64,000 nucleotides of DNA, taken from NCBI GenBank assembly GCA_021030905.1, contig JAGFMI010000014.1, positions 744,001 to 808,000 on the forward strand, written 5' to 3'. This document shows, one piece after another, positions 1 through 11,110 of this stretch (position 1 is the stretch's first letter; each line of letters opens with the position of its first letter). This stretch comes from Pyrenula massariospora (taxonomy: Eukaryota; Ascomycota; Eurotiomycetes; Pyrenulales; Pyrenulaceae). The position numbers and the translations under genes were made by a program. The notes beneath the pieces were generated by a model that worked only from the letters and a program-made list of their open reading frames with translations, searched no databases and was not told the DNA's origin.

Positions 1-221
1 TACAATGCTTGATAGCGGGTGATGTATTTGGCAAGATGCATATCGCGCGCACCCATCCACGATGCTATTACAACGAGCTTCGGGGCTGTCGGATCGTCTT
101 CCTGAGGCTCTTTTGTTGGATTATAGAGCAAAACCGTAGGCGAGAGCCGATTAACACTCGGCTTCATCAACGTCAAGTCTTTTGCTGAGTTTGGAGCAGA
201 TATTTGGGTGGTAGATGCCAT
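1..221 (-). CDS. DUF829/TMEM53-like protein, N-terminal part only
   Basis: The reading frame opens at an ATG at 219-221 and stays open to the left edge, so only about 73 N-terminal residues are visible. After a polar start it reads KLVVIASWMGARDMHLAKYI, then a TRYQALY segment. This is the opening strand and helix of the DUF829 (TMEM53/PaxU-like) alpha/beta hydrolase-like family, where a [VI].[AC]SWM.A...H..KY pattern is typical. Family members are usually 250-350 residues, so most of the gene lies outside the window. Family assignment rests on this one conserved block. The substrate is unknown. The catalytic Ser, Asp and His would be outside the window. Confidence 0.7.
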   Translation of the reverse strand, partial: MASTTQISAPNSAKDLTLMKPSVNRLSPTVLLYNPTKEPQEDDPTAPKLVVIASWMGARDMHLAKYITRYQAL

Positions 222-1871
222 CCTTTTCTTGGCGCTCGAGTATGAGCCGCGCAAAAGATTTCAACAAAAATTCTCTTCATGAGCTTGTAGCGAATTTTAA
301 AGCGATGCGGCACAGCATCACGTATCACATGCTATCAATGGGCTTGAAGAGGTTGAAGACCTCGGCCACCAATACGCCGTATAACTGCAGGCTATACGAT
401 GGTCGTCGCTGCCTATCCCGTGGCCGCGGGCGATGGTTGCACAGCATGGATCTCAATCCTCAAGACCCACTGATCCCCCACGCGCCAGATGCTTCCCCTC
501 TAGGAGTATAAGATTGCCTCTTCTCTTTCTCGAATATTGCAATCCCGTTGCGATGTCCAGTGGCTTCAGCGGAATGCCGTAGCCGCTCCCTGCTATTCAG
601 GTGTTTTTATTCCTGTTCTCTCGAAAATAGACGGGATTGACGAGATGCCAAGTCACACAAATAACCCTATCGCTTTGGAGCAGCAATCGTCAAATGAATT
701 TCTCACCGGTTACCATCTATGCATCGAACATCTGAGGTTGTAGCTATTGGTATGCCTTTGTTATGCATCTTCAAGTCGTGATACTTCTAGAAGTCGCATC
801 TCCACTACTTTGCTTTCCAAGACAAAGGCTTTGCACGGCAACAAGCGACAAGTGTGTCTCAACTGCAACACAGACCCGTAAGCCAAGGTTCTACAAACGA
901 AACCTTGCCTAATCCAGACCACGATCTACCAACCTAAACCCCACCTCGTCCGCCTTGAGAGCTCTGTCAAACACTGCAGCAAACCGTCCTCACCCGGTTG
1001 CCGGAACATTTTGAGCCGCGGGAGCTCTTGCTGGCGGAGATCTTAGGAATTGACATCGCTAACTTATTTTGCCCGGTCCAAGAAGAGGTTACCAAGCTCC
1101 ACCGCCCCTTTGACACTGACCTACATGAAGAAGCAGCCTTACCGGGGGATCTTCGGGCATCGGAAGCCATTTAGAGCTATGTCCCCATGTCCCGAAAGCA
1201 GGTCAATGAGTGGTTTAAGCAAGTCCTAAAGACCACAGAGAACTGTAGTACCCGGACTTCTCCAATCTCCAATACAAGGCGCGAACTTTGCAGCCTACAA
1301 TATCGTCGTAGAGCGCGCGCAACTCGACGCCGTAAGGGCATGGAGTAAAGCAACGCCGCTCCATGGCCAGAATTTCTTACGGCATACAACAGTAGCCATG
1401 CTGGAACCCCAGGCGTGTTTTGCGTCATGTCTCATGAGATTGCAGAAGCTTATATTAGAAGGATTGGAAAGGGCGGAGAAATATCCTGCTGGAAGGAAAG
1501 GAGGGTCGGCGTCTTATTGATGGGTTCGGGTAGAGAAGAGCCGAGTGCCGTGGACCTTTGGTCCTACATTTGAAAATGTTTTTGTACATTAATACTGACT
1601 ATAGTGGACTTCTAGGAGTATATATCCTGAGCTTGACTTATATCCTAGTCTCTACAGTGGAGAATTCCAAAAGCTGAGGTACTATACAGCGTGATGAACC
1701 AAAAGCCGGGTCAAATTACGCGCGTCATCGTCCCCCCACTGAGCGTCGTAGGGTAGATGTGATTGAGACCACTCAGACCTGAAAGCTCTCTTCAAAATCA
1801 ATCTAGCTGAGCAAGAAGCGGAGATCCTGTTCCGAAGTAAGCCGACGAAAGGTCACACAAGTTAGGATAAG
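222..1871. other. Intergenic stretch with a weak coding relic
   Basis: No intact gene is supported in these 1.65 kb. The plus strand at about 962-1174 can be read for about 70 codons without a stop and has protein-like composition (for example LLLAEILGIDIANLF), ending at a TAG. It has no ATG and no convincing continuation. A second short plus-strand stretch lies at about 1185-1345. These may be remnants of a decayed gene, and I could not assign a family. The rest is probably the downstream region of the SNF2 gene and the upstream region of the DUF829 gene. Confidence 0.4.
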
Positions 1872-4800
1872 TCAAACCTCTAGACGGCTTTGATCATCAG
1901 GCTTGACTTCCCCGGAGATAGTCAGTGCCGCAAGTTTTAGTTTCCGCTGCTGTAGCTGGTATATGTTCTACGATTCTTAGCAACGAAGGTCATGGGAATA
2001 ATGGCAAAAGGCCGACATACTTCCTCAATTGAATCCTTGATGATGTACCGTACCGTCTTCACAGCTTTAGTCTGACCCATGCGATGAATTCGGCTCAGTG
2101 CTTGTTCTTCTGCCATCGGATTCCATTGGGGCTCTAATATGAACGCATGGGTGGCGACTGTCAAGTCCAACCTGGTTTCCAAGAGTCAGCGGTGACCCTC
2201 GGAAATAGTTGTAGCGTAGGAGACATACCCGAAACCGGCAACGGACAAAGTTGCTAATAGTACTTTAATGCTACGGTCCGTTCGAAATTTGTGCAAAGAT
2301 TGGCTTCTCTGACTCTTCGTGAGCCTACCATCGAGGCGAGCATATCCGAGACCGGCAGCCTCAAGCGCTGGGGGTATAAGGTCAAGAGTGGTCTTCCAAA
2401 AGGAAAAAACAATACTGCAAGTCTAAGTCAACGGTGAAGTCAGCAGTCTCAGGAGTCGCTTCACCTCTTTTGGTCGCCTTCTATATCGGTTAGGTCACGC
2501 ACAAATCGTTCGATTTTTGTTGGTATAGCTGTTGTGGTTGCAGAAACATTGGGACTGGCCTCAGGGCCTTTTGAAGATACCAGACTGGGCTCTGAGGGAT
2601 TGACAGAACCAGTGAAACCATATTGGCTTACTGCCGTAGCAGAAATACCAGATGTGTCTAAATCAGAGATAGAGATGCCGGAGTCCTCTAGGGTCCCGTC
2701 CTGCAAGTCCTGAGATATAAGATTCAGGAAGCCAAGACTAGATGAGTCTCCGGTGGACATATCGTCTCGATAGTATTCTAGGCTTTCGAAACTTCTGGTC
2801 TTGGAGAAATGCGGACAGGCGCTTTGAGTGGGAGGTAAATGCAAACGCTCAACGATGAGGCCGTGATTACAAATGCGTCTAAGGTTATCAATCCAAGCCA
2901 AAACATGGAAAGTATCTGCTTTTCCAAAGGTCTGCGCAGCGAAAAGCTCCGGGAAGGCGTCTCGTGTACGGCTCCTCGTATTCTCATAAAGTTCTCGCTC
3001 GGCCGAACTGAATTGCAGATACCGAATGTGATCTTCGCGCGGCATAAGATCTAGTATTTTCTTCGACCTTCGCAATGTAATGAACTTCATGAGTGCCCTA
3101 AGTTTATCAAGAACCGATGGATCTAAGTGCGTTTTCCAGGGACGTAGGAATTCCTTGTCAAATAAGCTCAAGTCATCGAACGGGTGAACACGGAGAAAAT
3201 GCAAAAGTGAACCGAGGTCTGTTAAGCGATTTTGGATAGGGGTTCCGGTTACAACCCAGCGGCAGCGAGCATTGAGTGAGCACACGGCTTGCGTTCTTTG
3301 TGTCAATCTTCGTCCAATGAAGTGCGCTGTGGTCGCCTATTAGGGAGCGAACATCGATGAGTAATCAAGCAAATGCAAAATACCTTCATCTAGGATAATC
3401 CGTTTCCACCGTATACCAAAAAGAAATTTTTGGTGAGCCGATGGGGAGGAAGCCCTTTTCTTGTCGGCAACCACTGTTTCGTACGTGGTAAGTACTATGT
3501 TGGATCTAGCTAACGTTGGGGCATCCAGTTTTCGTTGGCGTCCATGGTACACATACCACGCCATGGTTTTGGGTTGGACGTGGCTACAATAGTCAGGAGC
3601 AGTCTTCGACCTAGTCTAGAAATACGAACTGATTCAATTGATCTGTCCAAGTCTCTAATACTAATGTCGTTATTTAGCCATCCACCAAAATACGGTAAGA
3701 AAGATGCTTACAAGGGAACGGAACCACTATTAGTGTGCTGCATAGCCCTGTCTCTTTCACGGCATTCTGTTGAGTCGGCGCGAATTCGACAACATCGGAA
3801 GCAGCGAGCGCAATCATCTGTAGAGTTTTCCCCAGGCCCATCTGATCCGCTAGGATTCCTCCACAAAATTGTGGAGGGGACTGACTCTGGAATTCTCCGG
3901 TGACATTGTTGCAGTATCTAGAAGGTCCCATTTAGCATTCACGAATGCACATGTCGAGATCTTGGCATGCAGTCTTACCCCGAGTCTGGCCCTCCCGCTC
4001 TCGTCCAGACGTCTTGATTGAAAGATTCGAGCGCCCATCCGCGCTCCCGCCGCAATAGGAAAGTAAGCGCTTGCTTCTGATGACTACAGACGCTTTAATG
4101 TATACTGAGAAAGATATGTAGTAGGATCCGGGTCTTACCTCTCTAGGGTTGTTTTCAAAATGCTCGGAGTTTCGGTTTCCTTGAGGTGCTTTACGCTAGA
4201 TAAACTATCGAATATATAGCTTGGGTCATGAGAATTTTCCACGAAGGTCGCCGGTATCTGCAGTGAGCTTGTCATGAGATTATCTTCTTCCAAAGACGCA
4301 AGACAATGCGGGTTTTTATATTCAGTGTCGCGATCACAATGTTCTGGATCCTGAAGATATAGACCACAGGCTTGTAGGTAGTCACCCACACTATCAAAAG
4401 CCATCATTGACCCATAGATGATGATTGACAAGTCGCATTGCGCACGGGCGAGCCTCCGTGCTTGCGTACGGCTGATAAAGCCAGGCTTGACTTGACAGTA
4501 CATTTGCAGACGTAGAGAATTTTGATCCCGCAGTCGCTCTACTGCTTTCAAGGTATTTTCATCTTCCATGCTTCCAGCGGGGTCTTTGCTATCTTGATCA
4601 CCGGAAAAGGATGTTAATTGGCCATGAACGAGTTGAACGGCCACCCTACCGGATTTGGGAGAGAGGATGCGTGGTTCAAGGATAGTGATATTCGGTATCG
4701 TAATCTAGGCATCGGCGGTCAGTATCTATAGAGCATCAGCTAGTTAGATAAGTATCGCGAGACATACCATACCGAAGCAGACTTCCCGCTCGTCACGCCA

Positions 4801-5190
4801 ATCCTCGGCAGCAACGTGTAGACCGCTGACGCGACTCTCGTCAATAATTTCAACTTGAGATCGGACCTCATTATGTAAGCCTCCATCTTGGGCACACGGA
4901 AGTTGATCGAGCCTTGACAAATGTTCCTCTATGGCAGCATCATCCGGTCGTCGAAGGGTTTGTTCTTGACCATTAGACGTTATATCTGGAGCCGTCCGAG
5001 GATTCGAATTAGCCCCTGCATCATAGCATTGGGCCGAGCTAACGTTGATCGGTGTCTCGAATGGAGTGGGAGGATCGCGGACCTGGGGAAAGCAGTCCTG
5101 AAAATGAGGTTGTGGCTCAGAGCCTGTGCTCCAAATTTCTAGAGCTCCCTTCGCATCGTTTAGACGACGGCGCTTAGCAACAAAATTCAT
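1872..5190 (-). CDS. SNF2-family DNA helicase/translocase, Rad5/Rad16-like
   Basis: Proposed exons on the minus strand: 5190-4768, 4704-4139, 4083-3979, 3917-3712, 3660-3630, 3583-3384, 3326-2465, 2414-2229, 2171-2021, 1955-1872. They sum to 2814 nt (937 aa). Seen in order: a polar N-terminus of about 340 residues; the Rad5/HLTF-type HQKQALTFLLRRE block; motif I GGILADQMGLGKT (about 390); LIVVP; WYVYHG; DEAH, whose codons are split by the intron after 3384 (about 510); VVTGTPIQNR; RRICNHG; IVFSFWKTTLDLI; and motif VI QALSRIHRMGQTK (about 890). Family members use ATP to move on duplex DNA in repair or chromatin remodelling. The RING finger that normally lies between the two lobes in Rad5, Rad16 and HLTF is missing. 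That place holds a Ser/Thr-rich linker of about 130 residues. The gene diverges from the NACHT-WD40 gene at 5498. I am sure of the family but not of orthology to a named member. Confidence 0.88.
3630..3660 (-). other. 31-nt micro-exon in the SNF2 gene
   Basis: Between the exon ending in LIVVPFP and the one beginning HVQPKT, the SNF2 consensus requires an LL..W..Q(I/L)N segment. Only a 31-nt piece supplies it (LLETWTDQLN), with an AG acceptor before it and a GTTCGT donor after it. Including it keeps the frame of the whole 2814-nt model, and omitting it breaks the frame. The flanking introns are about 51 and 46 nt. Confidence 0.65.
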
Positions 5191-5497
5191 CGCTCATTAA
5201 CGCTTGGAGACATCGATTGAGAAAATCATACGACATTGGGTCGTATGAAATAGCATACTGAATTGTGGCTCAGCTCACGGATTGTGGCCGAACGTCTAGG
5301 ATCAACATGGCAGAAAGGCGCAGCTTCGCCGCGTCGTACCGCGTAGAGGCACCCCACGAGGCTGACACGTCCCTATGTCACAGTGCAGATAAGCTGTCAA
5401 GGCTAACATCACTTTTCCAACGGATCCAGGCCTAAAGTAGGGTTCTTTGTTTTGACGCTCATTCAGAATCGTATCGCGGCTGGTATAACGGCTCAGC
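5191..5497. promoter_or_regulatory. Bidirectional promoter region, SNF2 helicase / NACHT-WD40 protein
   Basis: The start codons of the two divergent genes are 307 bp apart, so this stretch must hold both promoters and both 5' leaders. I see no TATA box or known operator that I could defend. A CGACATTGGGTCG near-palindrome (arms CGAC/GTCG) lies at about 5231-5243. Confidence 0.5.
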
Positions 5498-8400
5498 ATG
5501 TCGGGACGGGTGGTAGCTGAAGCGTCGATTGAAGCTGCCTTTGAGCGACTAAAGGAGACAGTCTCCCATGACGATGCGAGAATCTTCAACTCCACACGGC
5601 TCAAAGATGTTCGCCAGGCTGCGTTAGACATTGAAAAGCGACAAAGAGAGCGGAAAATGCTAAGGAACATGGCGCGCATCGAGCCGTTACTTACAGGGAT
5701 TAACCAGTACGCTGGAGCACTCGAGACATTGTGTCAGGGTACTCCATATCTGCCATGGATATGGGTGAGGGAAATGCGCATCTCGTTAACTCTTAGACTG
5801 AAGTATTTACGTAGGCTCCTATCAAATTGATGCTACAGGTATCATCAGCTCGTGCAGCTTTATCCAAGACGCACTCTTACACCCGAATCTCTTCAGATCG
5901 CATCCCAACACTCATCAATTTTTGAGAAGCTTCTAGAGGCGTATGCTCAAATTGCAGAAGCGTTGCCACGGTTCGACCGATACCAAAAAATCTTCCAACA
6001 GCCCGACTTCCAAAATGTTGTGGCACTTGTCTATGCTGACATTCTAGAGTTTCATCGGAGAGCTTACAAATTACTGACACGCCGTGGTTCGTCTCACCTG
6101 CTTTGATCAGGCAACGAAGAGCTTACACTTCCCAGCCTGGAAATTGCTCTTCCAATCGCTTTGGACCAGTTTCGAACCACGATTTCAGGGCATTCTTAGA
6201 AATCTCAGAAAGCATAGTGACCTCGTTGACCGCGAAGCTGTCTCATTTGATATCGTGGAATCCAGCAATGCAAGGGCCCAAGCGCAAGAAGAGCTTGATT
6301 TGCGAGAGAGAGAGCGCAGTGCTGCGCATTTTCAAGAAGTTGTTACCTGGTTAGCTATCAAAGACCGTTTACAAGACGACGACTTCGACTCCGTTTGTCG
6401 ACAGAGAGTCCATGGAACTTGTGACTGGGTTTTCCGGAATCAGAAATTCAAATCTTGGGCCAATGATAACACCAAGAGCGCAGTGCTATGGATATGGGGC
6501 ATCCCGGGGTCTGGTATGTATGTTTCCGTTTTCGATGCTCCGGCTGCATATGATTGACAGGGCTCTGGAGTTCGGCTGCGAAATAGCTAGATATTCGCGA
6601 TCTGTCATCACACTAAGCAGCTGATAATCTTGATTACAGGGAAGACAGTGCTTTGCGCTCATCTTGTCGACACACTACGTGATGACAAGAACAAGACTAC
6701 GCTCTACTACTTTTGTGGTAGTCCGAGTAATATTCGCTCTGACTGTAGTCGGATATTGCGGTCACTAGCCGTCCAGCTTCTGAGGCTTGAACCAGCACTT
6801 GCAACTTACGTTTATGCAGCATACGTTCGCCAGGGTGTGTCAGCTTCAATCACTCAATTACGCAAAGTATTGTCAGACCTTCTGAGTGCTGTTCCACCCC
6901 CACAGATTCTCATCGATGGCTTAGACGAGTGTGATGCCGACAGCCATCAGCAAATCCTATCAGAACTGCTTAGCTTCTCAAAGTCGTCAACAAAACTTGC
7001 CAAAGTCTTGATCTCGAGTAGAGAAGGAGGAGTCATCAGTAAAACCCTTCGTATGAAGCCGACATTGTCTCTGCGTGACGAATCTTCATCTGTGGAAAAT
7101 GACATTCGAACTTTCGTCGAAGCAATGGTTTCACGGACTCGCGAAGAATGGGGCTTCAATGTCAGCGAAACATCTTTGGCTAAAATCCAACAAGAATTGC
7201 TTCGTTTATCCAACGGTAAGTGCCCATCACTATTGAATATGGATCATCTAATTAAGGATTGAGGAATGTTTCTATGGGTCCAATTAGTGCTCATTACACT
7301 GCAATATCAGTATACGGAAGATGATCTACTTTCAGCCTTGAATTCTTTGCCAAGAAGTCTACAAGAAACGTTGGTCCATCATCTTTTTATCAAAAATTCA
7401 ACTGACCTCGCCATAGATATGATAGGATCTTCGAACATATTTTCCACTCTGTACCAGATAAATCGACCGTCAAGAAACTCCAATATATCTTTCATCATTT
7501 AACCTATACTGAAAGACCACTTCAAGACCACGAGATCCTTAGCGCCATTGGCACGTATTTTAGCATTTCAGACCCTCCCCAAGCTAAAACCGTTGCTGGC
7601 CGAATGCTTGAATTATGTAAACCCATCGTAGAATTGTCTTCTAACAATGTGGTGGACTTTGTCCATTTTTCCGCCAAAGAGTGAGCATTCCTAAGAAGAC
7701 TTTTATTGCCACTGTTCATTAATAAAAATTTCAGGTACATCCGAGATGATACTACAAAATACCACGTCAATGCACTCTGTGGTCACGAAAGTGTTCTCCA
7801 GTGTTGTCTCTCATACATAAGCAGCACTCGTGTGTTTTTGGACCATGACGCTTCCTCTCTGTTAGTCGACGAGATTGTGAAGACAAGTCACGGTGTACAC
7901 CGGTACGCCTGGGAGTACTGGTCGATTCACCTCAATAAATATACAGAATTGATAAACAAGGCGGGAGTTCCGTTTAATCCCGGCATCATGCGTCAACTCC
8001 GATCCCTTCTTTGGCTCTACAAGACGCAACTGGATGCTGCCCCTGATGTTTTAGATGCCTTAGTCCCGTCGCTCTCGGTCTTCCTAGACATGCCAGATAT
8101 CGCAGCGCTCCTTTCAACAATCTTCACGTTCCAGAATTCTATCCCCTCTGTGGAACAAGAGATTCATGATCCAAATAGTAGGTCACCTTACAAGATTCTG
8201 AGTAATTCATACATTATTGATTATACTGTAATATGATACTGTTCCTGTTTACAGCGAGCGAAGAGTCTATGTTGCTAACATCTGTGTAGAATTGCAAATT
8301 GAGCTTGCCAGCCGCGATCCTACTTGGCTCACCGAAATTCATCGGAGATATGAGCAGCATGTTGAAATTTTGTTGACAAGTTCAGACCCAGCTCAAGTAG

Positions 8401-10107
8401 GTAACATCGATTCACAACAATTGCAAGCTTTCAGAGACACCTATGGCGGACGAAGCTTTTTCTGTCGGTTTGCTACCTGCGCTCGCTCTGTGGCTGGCTT
8501 CGATTCTCGAGAAATGCGTGATCAACACGAAGCCACACATCTTTTCAAACACAGATGCCGAGAACTGCACTGCTTCATGGAAATGCACGGCTTCAGAAAA
8601 CAATTGGATCTCAAGCTGCATTATCAGAAGTATCACCCCCCTTCCCGGGTTCCGGAACTAGCCCTGCCTCCAGCTTTGACCCCGATATCCCTTCCTAACA
8701 CTCTTGAAGCACTGACCATCGACTACGCTCCAAATGAGAAACAATCGTTTAAAGTGGAATTGCTACGTCAGTTCAAATTTCACTCGGTTTGCTCGTCTAC
8801 AGCAATCAGCCCAGACCAACTCTCCTTTGCCACAGCAACAAATCGTTTCATCCATCTGTGCAGCTTGGAGACGGGGAGGGAATTGTGGAGGTTCGATAGA
8901 GGTGCTGGGGACTCGCCTTTTTCCGACGACGACAACTATGCCCGAGATGTCTGTTTCACGCCTGATGGCCTTTTTCTCATTGCAGCAGGCGAACATAACG
9001 TGGTTATGGTATGTTATTCGAGCCAGATCCGCGGCCCTGTTCCATGCATACCAAAAGCTTTTTCCTAGCTGCTAATGTGGGATAGATATGGAATCTCACC
9101 ACAAAAGAGCCCAGGGCAATTGGGAGAGGTCACGAGGCAGATATCTATGCCATAGCTGTCTCATTCGATGGGACGCACGTGGCAAGTGCATCCTCCGATG
9201 GAACAGCTAGAGTGTGGGATATGTCTGGTGAGGAAATTGCGCAATTTCAAGCAGGTGGTATACTGCATACCATTGCGTTCTTCCCCGATCAGTACCACCT
9301 GGTCCTCGGATCCCTTGAAAAAACAGTAAAAGTAATCCATTGGCGAAGTGGTCTTCTCGTCACAAACCTGCAGGGACATACCGACGAAATCTGGGGAGTC
9401 GAAGTCCTACCAGAGAGTCGGAAAATTGTGTCGGTCAGCCGGGACAAGAAAATCAATGTGTGGTCCACGCAGACGGCGTATCCAGCGTCATTGCCGCAAA
9501 CAGATTTTGATTACTTCGCTGCAAGGACGCTCATGGGCCACAAGGTATTCCCAAGTCATGTAACAAACTGCGTTGTTCGTGCTAATAATACTAGGACTAT
9601 GTTCTCTCGGTCTACTAGGCAGAAGACGAGGGATGGATTGTCACTGGATCCAGGGACGGTTCAATTCGCATATGGGATGTTATGACGGGGAAAGAGCTCT
9701 GTTCAATCAAAAAGCACTGTAACTCAGGTCAGTATTGAAGTCATTTTCACAACAAAGATTTGTCACATGAACGATTATCCTTCAACGTCTGACGATGCTA
9801 TTCAGTACTCAAGGTTAAAAAGTGCCCATTCAACCCGCTACTTTTTGCCTCTAGCGGTGGCGATAAGATGGTAATCCTCTCCTATGAGCCCTTTTAGCAG
9901 ACCTAAAAGATCATTATCTAATCATCGTAGGTTTGCATATGGTCAATTCGTAAAATTGACGAAGCGGATCAGAAGTCCGGACCGGGGTCGGTTGGCATGG
10001 GCATGACTCCAAGGCCCGCAGCTGAAATCAGCACTCGCCCGAGAACTACTGATCTAGAAGAAGGGGAAGTGCATCGTAGAGAACAGCTGGCACGTAAACG
10101 CTTCTGA
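5498..10107 (+). CDS. NACHT (STAND) protein with C2H2 zinc fingers and a Tup1-like WD40 propeller
   Basis: Proposed exons: 5498-5764, 5815-5838, 5897-6083, 6136-6513, 6640-7215, 7264-7369, 7417-7680, 7735-8177, 8290-9008, 9086-9544, 9619-9727 (or from 9595), 9806-9870, 9931-10107, giving 1257 aa. The N-terminus carries the fungal DUF7708-type blocks PYLPWIWAPIKLMLQ and RFDRY. The NACHT P-loop GIPGSGKT (about 281-288) is split by an intron. Walker B is ILIDGLDECD (about 375), followed by VLISSRE and GMFLWVQLVL. Two C2H2-like fingers (C..C and H...H, about 805-865) follow, then a propeller whose first blade (KVELLRQF...HS, LETG) resembles Tup1, with DGTARVWD, DKKINVW and DGSIRIWD blades. Such proteins are NLR-like sensors proposed to act in self/non-self recognition. 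The ligand is unknown. An in-frame TAG at 9616-9618 is read only if the first of two acceptors is used (see the separate entry). Confidence 0.85.
9595..9618 (+). other. Tandem splice acceptors bounding a 24-nt segment with an in-frame stop
   Basis: The intron starting at 9545 (GTATTC) can end at 9594 (ATACTAG) or at 9618 (TCTACTAG). Both keep frame. The 24 nt between them encode DYVLSVY followed by TAG. The first acceptor gives the expected beta strand of a WD40 blade and then stops the protein at about residue 1148. The second skips the stop but also loses that strand. This is either a nonsense mutation rescued by a downstream acceptor or a regulated switch. Confidence 0.6.
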
Positions 10108-10560
10108 CCATCAGCTGTGATCAACATAAGGAACGAAGCCAACTGCTCAAGCGATGGGAATTCAGCCGCCTATCTCTTGGATGAAGAATTACCGAAGTAG
10201 CGTCACAACATACACATTTGGTAGGCACGAAGTAGCGTTGCTGTTAGCTATTTAGTCTGCCTTTTGCTCACTTACATGCTCTGTCGTTGCCTTGTCCCTG
10301 GTCGCGGCACACCTACTCGCCCTAAATTCAAGCAGCACCCATACTGGCATGTTAGACCTACCACTGTTTCCGCTCCCCTCAAGCGTCCGTCCTCAACTCC
10401 TTACACTTCTCCAAGTCTTTCTTCAACAACTCAATTCTCGTCTTTACCCTGACAATTCCCACCCAAGATCAGCTTCATCGACCCTGCCTACCCTTAAGTT
10501 TTCCCTTTCCCTATCAGCGCCTCCACATTATTCCTACACGCCTTTCCGGATCCCCTACTT
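10108..10560. other. Intergenic, C/T-rich
   Basis: No gene is seen. From about 10300 to 10580 the plus strand is strongly C/T-rich. Overlapping reading frames there are compositional and have no recognisable motif. Confidence 0.5.
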
Positions 10561-11110
10561 GGTTCCTGTCCTAAACCCCCAGCCTCCCCAACGTTGTCGC
10601 CACCAGCACATCCATATATGGCGCACTTTAATCCATAATTCGCGTTTGTTGAAGCAAGCGCCCGGCTCCGCGACCAGCACTTGAATGCTGAAGAGCGCGG
10701 TCTCAAGGGCGAGGGACCCTGAGATGACTTTGAGCATGTGTTCGGAGGCGGCCTAGAGACTGCTGAAGGGCATTTGCTGGCGGCCCGCGACGTCGCTGGT
10801 ATTTATGATGTGGCCAGAGCATTGGATGTGTATGCTGGGGAGGTCGGTACAGATCAGTACCAGCAGGCTAAAGATGTTAGTGTTTGTTTGTATCCTGGCT
10901 GCTGTATCCGGAATATCTTTTAAACCGCCGAATACGGAGTATCCCGCGTTGTTGATAAGGATGTTGATGCGGCTGAAGACTGCTTCAGTATCTTTAATGA
11001 CTTTAAAGAGGTCCACGGACATCATGTTAAGCTGATCTCGTGGCTGTTGGGGGGAAGGGAGTGAGGCGATGGTGGCACCGGCTCCGGGGGACTTAGCAGG
11101 GATGGATGCG
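10561..11110 (-). pseudogene. Decayed short-chain dehydrogenase/reductase
   Basis: The minus strand between about 11050 and 10600 keeps an SDR pattern. It has the NNAG motif (INILINNAGYSVFGGL), a D.P..A..Q.NTN segment, GHIINTSDVAGRQ (normally GHIVNISSVAGRQ), then SLALET and VLVAEPGA from the C-terminal half. The catalytic YxxxK is destroyed. The Tyr codon position is a TAG stop (10755-10753), and the Lys position reads Glu (AASEH where AASKH is usual). The N-terminal Rossmann GxxxGxG segment is not found upstream, and the C-terminus dissolves into tryptophan-rich sequence. I infer a dead NAD(P)-dependent oxidoreductase gene. The family call rests on several collinear motifs. Confidence 0.75.
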
